Source: Melieria omissa (Eukaryota; Arthropoda; Insecta; Diptera; Ulidiidae). Taken from it: a stretch of 64,000 nucleotides of DNA. The translations under genes and the position numbers were made by a program. This document shows positions 22,731-33,527 of the stretch, one piece after another. The stretch lies in the NCBI GenBank assembly GCA_963971225.1, contig OZ020267.1:149447927-149511926 (forward strand), given 5' to 3'. The notes under the pieces were generated by a model. The model did not search any database. It saw only the letters and a program-made list of their open reading frames with translations, and was not told the DNA's origin. Each line of letters opens with the position of its first letter. Positions within the stretch are counted from its first letter, which is position 1.

Positions 22731-24799
22731 TTTAAATAAAATTTATATTTTATATTTTTATAAAATTTTGTAAAATTTTTTTATTTAATTTCCTATCATA
22801 AGGTCTTGTCTTCACTTTCTCTTTTTCCACAAATCATTGACTCATGCACTCTACTCGTAAATTCTAGTGCGGTGTGGGTTATAGAGCAAACGGAAAACGC
22901 CATTTTAATTTCGAGTAATCAATTCAAGATTAATTGAATCGAATCGACTTCAGAGGGCATATGCTCAACACACATTCCTTCATACATAAAAGTAGATATG
23001 TAAATATGTATGTGGCATACTCAGTGTAAATTAGGGTAAAGCGCAACGGACAACGTTGTCGTCCAATCGAATTTCTACAATTTCATTCAATAATTTCTTT
23101 ATTGAATTGAAACAAATTAAAATGAAATTTACAAAAAAATAAATAAACTGTCGCGCTGACCGCATATTGAATATGCGTGTTGTGTCTGCATCTGTGTGTG
23201 AGTGTGTGTGTGTGTGTTTGTTGGAGCCGCCATCAGTCGCCACATGCGCAAACGCCAATGTGAATGTCATCTCTGCTCAACTCTCCAGCATCCAACATAA
23301 AACACTCATACATTCACACACTCACACACACGCACACACTCACACACATGACAGCCGCTGCTATGCAACGCTTAACGGCCGTTCAATTAATTTGTGGTTC
23401 ATCAATTTAATTTGAGCAACGTCGTTCTGTTTGCACAATTTTAATTTGGTTGCGCGCTTTTCGGATTCGTTTGGCGTTGCCTATAATTCCGCCATCCAGC
23501 GGCTCATCAGCATACGCGATCTGCCGAAGCGAAGCCAGTAAGCGCCGCCGACAATTCGACATTGCGCCCAGACAGGCGGACTATGGGCGATTACGTACAC
23601 AAGCGCACTTAAGCGCTTCTCCGTGCATGACTGTGTGCGTTTTTATTATGGCCGCTGGCGTTTGTGGTACATTGTCTGCACAACATAGACCGGAGAGCGG
23701 AGTGCCGAGTGTGGGACACACAGCGCTGTCGGGAGTCGCCTTTTAATTACTATCAATTATTCAAACTGCAGTTTAATTGATCACTTTTTGGCTTTTCAAT
23801 TGATTTCCGTGATATATTTGTATATTTTACAGATATATTTGTATGGATATAGTTTTTTGTTTAAATTTAATTGTGTGGTGTTTTTAAATTTTTTAATCTC
23901 ATAAAACCTGAGCGAAAGGTACAAACACAATGAATTTACGTGGTCATGTTTAAATCAATATTGGTTGAAAAAGATTAAATGTAGTAAAAAAATATGCAGA
24001 AAGCTTCAAGAAAGAGGAGGAAGATTGAATTCAGGTTTATTTTACAAACCAACCAATGAACGAATGAGCTCAACATTTGGAATTTTTATTGCAGTCTAAT
24101 TTTATTAAATTTCTTTAATTTTATTAATATTTTTATTTCACTCCAAGTTTTTATTTTATTATTTATTTATATATAAAATGAAATCAATTGTGTTATGCAA
24201 TCTCTCGCTTATCACAATCTCATTATTTATAAATCGTGTGCAATTTCACAGGAAAGGCATCAAAGAAAACACCACTCAAGTGCAGCAACTCAAGAGTCCT
24301 TCGCTCCGCACCGCTGAAAGGGTATTCGTCACACAATACGCGAATGAAGTTTGCAGACCTCGTATGTGATGCTTATCGCTTGTAAAAAAACGAGTCTTTT
24401 AATTAAATTCAAACAGGAACAGCAGTTGACGCTAAGTATATAAGTAATTACACACTCGTAGGTACACAGAGTTGATGCACCGAAATGAGGGTAAAAGTGG
24501 TAAATGAATACTGAAGTGGTAAATAAATATTTACCATATAAATACGAAGTACAACACCAGGTAATTAAATGCAGAGAACTGGTGTTCTTTGAGGCTGTAA
24601 AAGATATTAGAGAGGAGACAAAAGAGTAGAGAAAAGTTGGGGACTAGCACTGATTCTGTGGTCTAACGCTGCAAACATGACCTTAGGATGCACGAGTATA
24701 ATTACATCTAATACTAATTTATGCATCTAATTACTAATTTTGAAGTTCTTCCTCATTTGAATGGCATCCAAAAAAATGTTTTAAACAATTCTGTGTACT
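22731..24799. other. Spacer with GC-rich island and CA/GT microsatellites
   Basis: 22731-23000 is AT-rich. 23160-23760 is a GC-richer island with (TG)n at about 23195-23221 and (CA)n at about 23307-23348. 23760-24799 is AT-rich and holds no recognised gene, although a 63-codon frame begins at 24178. Confidence 0.35.
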
Positions 24800-25050
24800 A
24801 AGATTTCGGTTTCAATTCATTTGACACTTTCTAACTGAAATGTTGGACTCTAATTGATACACAGAAGTTCACTGTATCGACTGTTTCTCCTATAAATATC
24901 CATTTAATGATACATATCGATGCAAAACAGTGGTGAAGAAGTAGATCAGCTTTATTCTTCACTATGAAGCACACATCTTCTCAAAACCTTTTCCCTATCA
25001 TAGTTTTCAAAGAAAATTTTAATCATTAAACCATATGATTGAAAAAGATG
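24800..25050. repeat. Dispersed copy of the 21.5-22.7 kb repeat
   Basis: Shares TGGACTCTAATTGATACACA, TTCACTGTATCGACTGT, CTATAAATATCCAT and GATCAGCTTTATTCTTCACT with the array 2 kb upstream, showing that the unit moved or was duplicated. No termini visible. Confidence 0.65.
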
Positions 25051-25262
25051 TTTTAAACAATTTTGTATACTAAGATAAAATACAGCAAGAAAGATCAGGA
25101 AAGAGATTCCTGTAATCCATGAAAGCATCTTCAAGCCCATTTTATTTCGTAGTCATTTACAAACAGAATCTGCTGACTTTATTTTGTCTATTGTCACATA
25201 ACTTTTTCAGTGCTACATGTGCTGTGACAAAATCTCAAGTCAGTTATATCAAAAGATAACTA

Positions 25263-25453
25263 CACCTAATTCTTTTTTTACACGGTCTTCCTTTACATGT
25301 TTTAGATTTAACACGGTTTAAAAATAAAAAAATTTTTAATTTTTTTACACGATTTTATTCCATTTAGCACGAAATATGAAAAAAATTTTTTATTTTTAAA
25401 CCGTGTTAAATCAAAACCGTGTAAAAAAGACCGTGTAAAAACAGAATTAGGTG
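25263..25453. mobile_element. Palindromic TA-flanked MITE
   Basis: TA at 25261-25262 and 25454-25455. The ends are CACCTAATTC and GAATTAGGTG. Inner blocks TTTACACGGTC / GACCGTGTAAA and AACACGGTTTAAAAATAAAA / its inverse extend the fold over most of its 191 bp. TA flanks point to the Tc1/mariner group. Confidence 0.75.
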
Positions 25454-25455
25454 TA

Positions 25456-25889
25456 AAAGGATATAACTTGGTACTGGCTTATACACAGAACCGGTTGAAT
25501 CTGATATATGGAACAGAAAACATTGAAATTAAGGAATGGAAAAAATGTAAAAATCACTTTTAGAATCCCTGAAATACTTAAGAAATCAGTCACTGCTTAC
25601 TTTTAATTATTGTACAATCACTCTTTATGTGGCATTTCAATATAATGGATTTTGTTTATACATGGCGGTCTTTCGATAAAGACCACAAAAAAACTCAGCT
25701 CAAAATACCAACTTTTTCTTTCAAGTCTCGTTAATATGTTATGGATATGAGTCTTCACTTTACATCCAATTTTTTCAGAACTAATCTAAGCTGTAAAATA
25801 AGGTATGGGAGTATAGAAAAGGATAATAAAGAATAAAAGGATTAAAGATAATTGTTGAAGAAATCCCTTGTTGCACCAGATAAGTTAAA
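25456..25889. other. AT-rich spacer, nothing recognised
   Basis: No element end, RNA or gene seen. Confidence 0.3.
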
Positions 25890-26103
25890 AAAATGCAAAG
25901 ATCTGTTAATTATGTGGAGCAATTACTTAAAAATTTCATGCGAATTGTTTCAAATTGAATCGATTACTACTAAACCTATTTTAGAAATTACATTAGGAGT
26001 GTCCACAAAAAAATTGATCCCTCAAAAAATTTGTATATTTTTTTTAGATTTTTTTTGGAGATTTTTATTAAAAAAATCCAAAGAACTGTTAATTATGTGG
26101 AAC

Positions 26104-28107
26104 CAGTGGCGTCCCCAGGATTTCGGGAAGGGGGGGGATATGCAAAAAATCCAGTTTAACGCCATTTTTATACTTTCATCTTTGCGTATTATTTTTAATA
26201 CATGTTGAATAAAATTGTACATACATACATATATGTATACATATACTAACATAAACTTCTTAAATTCAAGTGACATGTATTTTTAAGTCATAAAATCCCA
26301 ACAAAAAAATTCAAGTTTGTTTTAAGTTATGACATTTCGAAAACAACTGCTAATAGAATTACGAAAAGACGTATTTTAAAAAGCACACCAGCTATGTAAA
26401 AAAAATCAAACATTTACAAAATGTATGACGTTCTGAAATTTTATTATGTTATGATAGAGGTGACCATGTTTCCATGTTTACCCGCAATTCACCAAAACTA
26501 TGTAAGTGAATTTTTTTTTAGTTTCAACAGCTGATGCAGGGTTGGCATGAAGCCTGCGTTTGATTACTATTTTGGTAAATAGTCGACACTTTTGGGAACA
26601 TTGAAAATACAACTATTCTGCGAGAACAAATGCAATGCTGATTTTTTTATTCATTTATTCTTAACCCTTCTGCGGGTATCCGGTTCTGGCCAGACCATAT
26701 TGAACTTTGGATCCACTTTAGTAATGTTGTAATTAAGCTATCGAGCTCAAATTTCATGATATCTTTAACTGATCCTTTCTAAGCACAAAACCCAAAACCA
26801 TGGCTTGGCCAGACCATGGTGTATTTTCATACAAATTTGCCAGTTATTTTCAGTTTTTTTTTGTTATTTTCGACGTAATTATTGTCAGAATTGTTTATAA
26901 ATATTTTTTTTATATTATATATATAGTTTCAACTAGGTTTTTCCATCTGACCCGATTTGAAGCACTTTTTTCGTGCCATCCCGTTAATAGTGACGTAAAT
27001 TAGCTGGCGCAAAATGTACCTGGTCCAAGTGTTTTTCGTTCGCCTTGGCTTTTATTTTCTTTGGGTTAATAAATTATAATTTTTGTTGGAAAATAATGTT
27101 GAAACATATTCAAAATTAATACTTATCCATTTTCCAATTCGATTGGGTGTTTTCTGTGACAGAGATGAAAGGAAGAGAATGCTATTTTGAGAATCAGGTG
27201 GACATTGTTTTTGAACTTCGACGCTGGAGTTAAATCAGAGAGGAAAATCTCTAAAAAAATTTCCTTAGCAATAGCGGAAACTAATGCTTTAGAGCAACGA
27301 ATTTAAGATATTAAATAATTTGCTGCGAGAGGCAATAATAACGGTGCTGCCAATTTCACGCTTTCATTTGGCCCTGCACAAAACGAAGCTTCTGATACTG
27401 ATAGAAAAAATGGTCGTTTAGATAGTTCAATGTGAAGATAGCAACGACGAAGGCGACAAGGAAAACGATATCCGGCCAATTCAGCATGAACAACAACATG
27501 TAGAGCATGTTTTGCATATTTTTCTTTGGCAAAGCAGTTCAGAATTATTAACAGTGCAAGGAATCCACAAATATGTATATCAAAACCCGATTTGTATGTA
27601 TCGAATGTAAAATCTCAATGTGGTTTAGTCATGATACTGCATTATATTGTTGAAATAATTGCATTGGTCAAGCAGCTGAAGTAGATCCATAAGTAACGTA
27701 TTTTACATTTATACATTTTTTTTATTTTTTTGCTTTACTGCCGTATTTTTTTAATTTCAAAATTAACTCATTAAAATTGAAACTCGCTATTTACATAATT
27801 ATTCTAGTATATTTTCACCGTTTTACGTAAAAATAATGTAGACAAGCAAAAGAAATCATTGTATTCACACTTTCTGGTTTTTTTATATCCTTAACAACAA
27901 TCCTCGACTATCATCTTGTTTACATTATGGTCTGGCTAGATCATGGGAGGTTCAGTTATTAGGTTTTAAGTGGGTGATTACAGAAGCGATAAAGCAAATA
28001 ATAAAAATGTTTCACAATTCCATATTGTTATAGCAAATTGCATAAGTGAATTCTCCGACCAAGGGGGGGGATCCATCCCCCTAATCCCCCCCCTGGGGAC
28101 GCCACTG
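26104..28107. mobile_element. hAT-like element with perfect 8-bp duplication
   Basis: The left end CAGTGGCGTCCCCAGGATTT and right end CCTGGGGACGCCACTG form the inverted repeat. TGTGGAAC is duplicated exactly at 26096-26103 and 28108-28115. CAG...CTG ends with 8-bp duplications are the hAT signature. A GGGGGGG tract abuts the left end and a longer G/C tract the right. No hAT transposase frame remains. A TTAA-type element end lies inside at 26661. The 2004-bp length includes that probable nested insertion. Confidence 0.88.
26661..27970. mobile_element. Possible degenerate piggyBac-like element nested in the hAT-like element
   Basis: TTAA at 26661-26664 leads into CCCTTCTGCGGGTATCC and a palindrome TCTGGCCAGA (26685-26694), centred 25 bp inside. 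A related ATGGTCTGGCTAGATCAT near 27926 precedes a weak right end AGGTTTTAA near 27970. Between them, a short plus-strand frame near 27580-27654 reads KTRFVCIECKISMW, then FSHDTALYC. That recalls the C-terminal Cys-rich domain of piggyBac transposases (Cys-x2-Cys pairs). The right end could instead be GGGTTAA near 27067. Confidence 0.4.
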
Positions 28108-28250
28108 TGTGGAACAATTAGTAAAAAATTTCATGCGAATTGTTTCAAATTGTATTGATTACCACTAAACCTACTTTACAAATTTACATAAAGAGTGTCC
28201 ACAATATAACTATATAAAAAATCCAAAGATCTGTTAATGATTTGGAACAA

Positions 28251-28828
28251 TTGAGTGTCCACAAAAAAGCTGATCCCTCAAAAAATATGTATATTTTTGG
28301 AAGTATTCACGCAAAATCGAAAATTTTTGGTATGAAGATGCCTCTAAATATTAGTAATACTGATTATTTTGTTTAAAAGGCCCGAACTCCCACTATGGAT
28401 GCTGTATCACGGACGGATACATTCGGGGTTTTCTTAGAATGCGCCTTCACTGCATTGGCAAAGTTTTTGTTGGCAGGAGCAGCCTTTCTCCCAGAACCTG
28501 AAGCGTCTTAACAGAGAGGTGTTCCTTAAACTTTTTGACCACCCTTTTCACCCTTTTCACCGTTACAACACCGACATCCACATGTTTGCCTATCATTTTT
28601 TGGGTTCATGTAGGATTTTCATTCAAAGTGTGCACAATTTTTTTTCGCTGCTGCACTTCGTTCGCTGCCATTTCGCTCGAGAGTTTAAATCAAAATGAAA
28701 CTAAATGCAGTAACTTTTTGTAAAGTTTAAGCTTTTTGAAAAAGTAAAGCCTACTGCTGAGGTGCGCTCCCACAAAATTAAAAAAATCAAAGAAGAGGGA
28801 TCAGTTTTTTCGTGGACAGTTCTTAGTT
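28251..28828 (-). pseudogene. Tc1/mariner-type transposase N-terminal remnant with terminal repeats
   Basis: On the minus strand, ATG at 28671-28669 opens MAANEVQQRKKIVHTLNENPT, an in-frame TGA, then TQKMIGKHVDVGVVTVKRVK and VVKKFKEHLSVK. That is a helix-turn-helix DNA-binding segment. After a frameshift it continues SGSGRKAAPANKNF, AVKAHSKKTPNVSVRD, TASIVGV, the second helix-turn-helix region. Homology ends near 28380. The ends AGTGTCCACAAAAAAGCTGATCC (left, 28253) and the inverse of AACTGTCCACGAAAAAACTGATCC (right, near 28826) are inverted repeats. The catalytic domain is deleted. Confidence 0.75.
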
Positions 28829-29262
28829 GCAAAAATGTCACAATTTCTTCATTGAATTGTCCAAAAAAATGTCTATGTATATGAAAACATTGTTTCAACA
28901 AAGTATAAATCAAAGATTTTAATAAGTGAAAAGACAATTACGAGTAAAAATTATCGAAATAACTTCTAGAAACTATTTAACCATATTCATTTATCGCTTC
29001 ATGCAAATTTTCAAAGTGAACTCCAAGTTATCTACTATTCAAATTTTTTTCATTGTTTTCTTCTTTAGGGAGCAAAGGGTCTCAACAAAACTTAAATCGA
29101 CATATCGCACACTAAATGCAAAAGAGTCACAACTAAAAGATTTCCAAAATCCACTTTTTTAACTTATAAATTAATTCACAGTTCACAACTCAAACTACTT
29201 CAAAAGTGTCATTCTTATCACTAAAGTTTTAATTGGAAAAATACTCTATGTCTGTTTTTATT
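28829..29262. other. AT-rich spacer, nothing recognised
   Basis: Two short frames without domains; no element ends seen. Confidence 0.3.
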
Positions 29263-29874
29263 TTAAGGGGGTAGACAGGTAGAATCGACCATATTTTTAA
29301 ATAATTTTTTTTTTCATTAAATTTTTTTTTTATAAATTTTTGTTTATATCCGGGGGAGATATGGGCGACCGGAAGACGCCATTTTGAAACGCTGGCTGAC
29401 GCAATTACGGCCGATCTACTGCACCGATTTGCTTAAACTTTTTTATATATTTTCAGAAAAAGTTTGTCTATCGCATGAACTACGATCATTATTGTCATTT
29501 CTATGACACAATTATTAACAAAAAACAACCAAAAAAAGAGAAAAAACTTTACAATTGCACTAAATGTTTATTTATTAATATTTTTGACCATTGCAGTTCA
29601 AACGAGAGCCATTCATTTGTACTTCAAAATGAAATTTGTTTGGTATGTTTCAGATCATCCAAAATGCAGAAATCGTGTCAGCCAGATTTGAAAATTGGCA
29701 TCTTCCGGTCGCCCATATCTCCTCCGGATATAAATGAAAATTAAAAAAAAAAATTATTTCAGTACTCAAAACTATGTACAATAACATATACAAAAATTGT
29801 TAATGTGGAATAAAAATTTGTATGAAAAAAAATTATTTAAAAATATTGTCGATTCTACCTGACTTCCCCGTTAA
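29263..29874. mobile_element. Foldback MITE, GGGGGTAGACAGGTAGAATC ends, TTAA-flanked
   Basis: TTAA flanks both ends (29263-29266, 29871-29874). The first ~50 bp (GGTAGAATCGAC, ATATTTTTAAATAATTTTTT) are repeated inverted at the right. Further inside, GATATGGGCGACCGGAAG pairs with CTTCCGGTCGCCCATATC, and CTGGCTGAC pairs with GTCAGCCAG. So the arms fold over ~240 bp each. Ends differ from the CCCTTTC families and lack their palindrome, so the superfamily is uncertain and the TTAA may be coincidental. Confidence 0.7.
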
Positions 29875-30359
29875 TTGCGCCGCTTATGCAAGTTTTACAC
29901 TTGTTTGCCTCTTCTGTAAATTTGAAATTTTTGAGTCACAATCTTTTTTTACTTAATGCCCAAAATGTTCATTGAGTTTTTATAATTTTTTGGAAACAAA
30001 TTCAGAAAGTAAAACATTAGCTTTGCTGCTTCACAGTTTTGTGAAACGTGGTTTCAAAAACACTCACACATGTAAAGTTTCAAAACGTGTGCGAAATTGC
30101 CCAAATTGTGAATTGAGAAATCATATTTCAATCTATTTTCAATCTATTTTCTCAGAAATCATTCCTTTTGAATACCATTCCAGTGATGTTAATGCATCAC
30201 TTAAACAAATAAACATTTGATAAAATTTTTTCCAAACTGATTAAAACCCTGAAAAACTCCAGCCATTTCTAGTTCAATAATGATGATTCAACTGATAACC
30301 GTTTCATGGTTTGCTATTGTTTTCAGTTACCTTGTTTCCGTCTGTGAAAATTTTGGCAG
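29875..30359. other. AT-rich spacer, nothing recognised
   Basis: No gene, RNA or element end seen; one 82-codon frame without domain (29972-30220). Confidence 0.3.
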
Positions 30360-32330
30360 CAATTATTTGGCGGGTTCCCCAAAGAAACCCGTCCGCACGC
30401 GCTTCGAAAGCTGAACTTCACCCGAGCGTTCAAATGATGCCACAACACAGCTGAGACGTTTGGAGCGTGAAGAAATGTTTCCTTCTTAATTCTTTGCTTG
30501 TTTACTATTTGTGGTTTTTGTTGTTGTTGTCAACTTTGTTTTTTCGGTGCAGTGGCAACACTGTGCACCGTCGGGGGAGCACAAAGCGATAATTTGCCGT
30601 CACAACAAGCACCGGAAACACGTCTGTCGAAACTTTTGCCAACACAATCACAGGTTTAATTATCCACAAAATTGCGCTGAAAGTGTTGTGGCTGCGCCGC
30701 AGGTGAGGCGGCTCTGCCTTTGTCTTGCAACGTTTGTCAGATTTTGGGGGAAAAGTTGCTCCGGCAGTGGCGAGGACAGCAGCAGCGGCACTTAAACTTG
30801 CACTTTACAACTTTCGCACACGCACACACACACACACACGCCGAGCGAAGAACGCAAACGCATCGCACAGGCGTTGGCATGCACACACGTGTGTCGGCGG
30901 GCAACTGACGCGCAACAAATCGCCGCCCGGCTGACGAATTTCAAAGGAAAAGTTCAACACGTGCTGCTGGAACTTTTGTCGAACGTGAGACGTTTGCGGA
31001 GCGAGCGCGGCCGATTGGCAAAGGGTTTCTGCACTGACGACGGTCTTTGGCCGTTTTGACGTGTTTCGGATACGGCGCGCGACACTGGCAGCGGCGAGTA
31101 AATCTGACTGAACGCGACAGTGGTGAACGCTGACGTCCGTGCACGAGCGCTGCTAAATTGCGAATGATCTAATGACATGGCCGACAGCGGCGGCTGTGCC
31201 ACCACGATCGACCGCCACCGACACCAGCTCGTCGCTCGCACAGACACGGATGCGGAAGATGCTGCGGGGGTTGCGCGCCGCAATGGCCGCGCGCCGGTGG
31301 GCTGTGGTGGTGCGCCCGTTGCGTTGTCGCTGTGTTGGTGCGCCACGGCTGTGTGTGCCTGCAGGGCCCGCCTTATGCGGCCACATGCGGCGAATTTCCC
31401 ACTATTCGAGTAGGCAGTGCGCCGGCGCTCTCCGGCGCCACTCGCCACTTGGCACTTGCAACCCTCGAGCCACAGCAGCGGCTCGTGGGTGGCATTGGCG
31501 GCCCATGGCGCACTCTCTCGACTTGCTCGCATTTCGCTGCACAATCAAATTTCCACTGCTCCGCGACGGAGGGTGAGCGCGAACGCGAGCGTGAGTACGC
31601 GCCGTTCGCCCTATCAGTGAGGCGGCCGCGGCAGTTGTTGTTTTTGGTAATTGTTTTGCTGTAACTAGATACTTTATTTCATTACAGTTATTTAGGGTTT
31701 CTTTTTTCTGGCCGCTGTTGTTGTTGTTGTTGTCGTTGTGCCGTTTCGGCCTCTCGCTGCCGTTGTCCGACGTTGCACGTGTGAGCAAGCGAGATGACAA
31801 TAGCAAAAAAATGCAATTCCTGTCGCTGTCGTCGTCGTCGGTGGCGTCGTCGACGACGTGTCGGTGGCGGTGGCAGTGCCCATGGGTGATGGCTGCAGTT
31901 GGGCCACGTTGGTGGGTGGCGCTGGGCGTGCGGCACTTGGTGCCCGAACGATTACTCACTGTGGAATTTATTTGGGATATCATTTTTGACAACTCAATTT
32001 ATTTTTATTAATTTTCTTCTCCTCCCCAGTGCGCGCGTCGACTGCACGCTCGTTAACTCGGTCGCCAGCTACTCCACTGCTGCTGCTGTCGTTGTGCCGC
32101 CGCCGCCGCCGTCACCGCCGCTGCCGTTGGGGCTTGGGCCGCCACTCGAGAAACGAGTAAGTGAATTTCAGTTAATTTATTATCTGGAATTATTGCCTTT
32201 ATTGTTATTGTTATTACATTCATTTCGGCAGGATGTGCGACCGGCGGTGCGAGGGTGCGGTGTCAGCGCCGAGCTGCAATTAGGAAATGAACTCGACGAG
32301 TATTTTAAGGACTCATGCGTATAATTGCGC
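30360..32330. promoter_or_regulatory. Largest GC-rich island; candidate promoter or 5' exon region
   Basis: About 2 kb of GC-rich DNA with CA microsatellite (about 30810-30840), TTG run (about 31716-31737), GTCGTCGTCG and CCGCCGCCG runs, and many CG dinucleotides. Frames up to 196 codons exist on the minus strand (30954-31544, 31402-31992). They overlap one another and plus-strand frames of similar length, and are Arg/Ala/Thr-rich without domains, as expected of GC-rich non-coding DNA. A well-formed acceptor/donor pair lies at 32029/32157. Promoter status is inference. Confidence 0.35.
32030..32156 (+). other. Candidate exon (splice-site based)
   Basis: A pyrimidine-rich acceptor TTTTCTTCTCCTCCCCAG ends at 32029, and a donor CGA|GTAAGTG begins at 32157, giving a 127-nt segment. 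One frame is open throughout (ARVDCTLVNSVASYS, then a VVPPPPPSPPLPLGLGPPLE low-complexity stretch). This could equally be untranslated sequence. No homologue recognised. Confidence 0.25.
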
Positions 32331-32576
32331 TCGACTGCCAACATGGAACCAAGCCTCGGCCTCGGCCGCTCGCTGCAAATTGCAATTTTATGAAAATGAA
32401 ATGTCGTGTGGCACTCGGACAAAATGCAATTACAAAGATTGCAATCTTCTTCGTTCATTTCGCCATACTTTTCACCGTACAGTGTCACAAACGAAACAAA
32501 TCTTTGTTGTACATATGTATTCTAGTTGGAAAGAATGCGGGAACTGTGAAGTTAAGAGACTAAGTAGTTTTTTATA

Positions 32577-33060
32577 AAAACTTATTGTTAGTATCTTTGC
32601 ATTTTAGTTTTGAATTAAGTTGTTGACTTAAGTTTGCTTCCTTCTTTTTGTCGTCTATATATAATTTGTAATATGTTTTCATATATATATATATATGAAT
32701 GCTAATGCATTTTGAAACAAATAGGTCTTCTGAATATAGGATGATTTGATAATACATACTTTTTTACAAAAAAGTTATGAAGAATAAAAAATACATAAAG
32801 TTTACCTTAGTCCCTCCACACGCATTGCGGATCCATTTCTTTGGCCTTTCATCAGCTTACTTCAAAATTATATCCTTCCTGAAAATATTTATTTAGCCAG
32901 ATCTAACATAGTGTTAACATTGATGGGAACAATCTTTTAAAAGATTATAATCAGAAACACTTCCTTTTGATAATTTTAAATATTTTATGTTTTTATCCAA
33001 ACCTCAAGAACTTTTATACAAATTCATACAGGCAACTTAAACAAAAAATACCTTCAATTT
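32577..33060. other. AT-rich spacer, nothing recognised
   Basis: Contains a short (AT)n run near 32682-32695; otherwise featureless. Confidence 0.3.
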
Positions 33061-33320
33061 TAAAACTTTATTTTATTTAATTTCATTTTATTTTATTATA
33101 TTTTATTATGTATTATTTTATTTTATTTTATTTTATTTTATTTTATTTTATTTTATTTTATTTTATTTTATTTCCATGATTTTTTTATTTTATTTTATAT
33201 TATTTGATTATTTTTATGAATTTTATTTTATTTTCATTTTAATTTTAATTTATTTTGTTTTATTTTTATTTAATTTTTAATTTATTTTTATTATTATTTT
33301 ATTTTTTGTAATTTTAATTA
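33060..33320. repeat. (TTTTA)n microsatellite
   Basis: A near-pure TTTTA tract at about 33116-33172, flanked by interrupted TTTTA/TTTAT repeats to about 33300. Confidence 0.9.
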
Positions 33321-33527
33321 CACATAACTTTCATGTTTTTTATTGTATTTTGTTGTTTTAACAAAAATTAATTAACCAAAAATTTAAAAAGAAAACAATA
33401 AATTTAAAAAAGAAAAATTATTTTATGTATAGTTACATATCCAGACATATCCAGTAGAAGCTGTTAGGAAATCAAAATAAATCCCAAAACTAATAATAAA
33501 ATATTTTATGTTTTTTCACTATTGATT

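Larger units (their letters stand above)
25890..28290. repeat. ~190-bp tandem units interrupted by a hAT-like element
   Basis: CAAAGATCTGTTAATTATGT and TTTCATGCGAATTGTTTCAA define unit 1 (about 25896-25960). Unit 2 has the same order but is split at 26103/28116 by the hAT-like insert. A partial unit 3 starts near 28218. Each unit contains GAGTGTCCACA, and two also contain TGATCCCTCAAAAAAT; the end of the Tc1/mariner remnant at 28251-28828 is similar. So the units seem to be multiplied transposon termini. Confidence 0.7.

Noticed and set aside
24178..24369. Short secreted-peptide-like frame (63 codons)
   Set aside because: A hydrophobic start is easily produced by AT-rich DNA; no homologue or supporting gene structure.
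30954..31992. Minus-strand frames of 196 codons (30954-31544 and 31402-31992) as protein genes
   Set aside because: They overlap each other in different frames and overlap plus-strand frames of comparable length. Composition is Arg/Ala/Thr-rich with no domain, as expected in GC-rich non-coding DNA.
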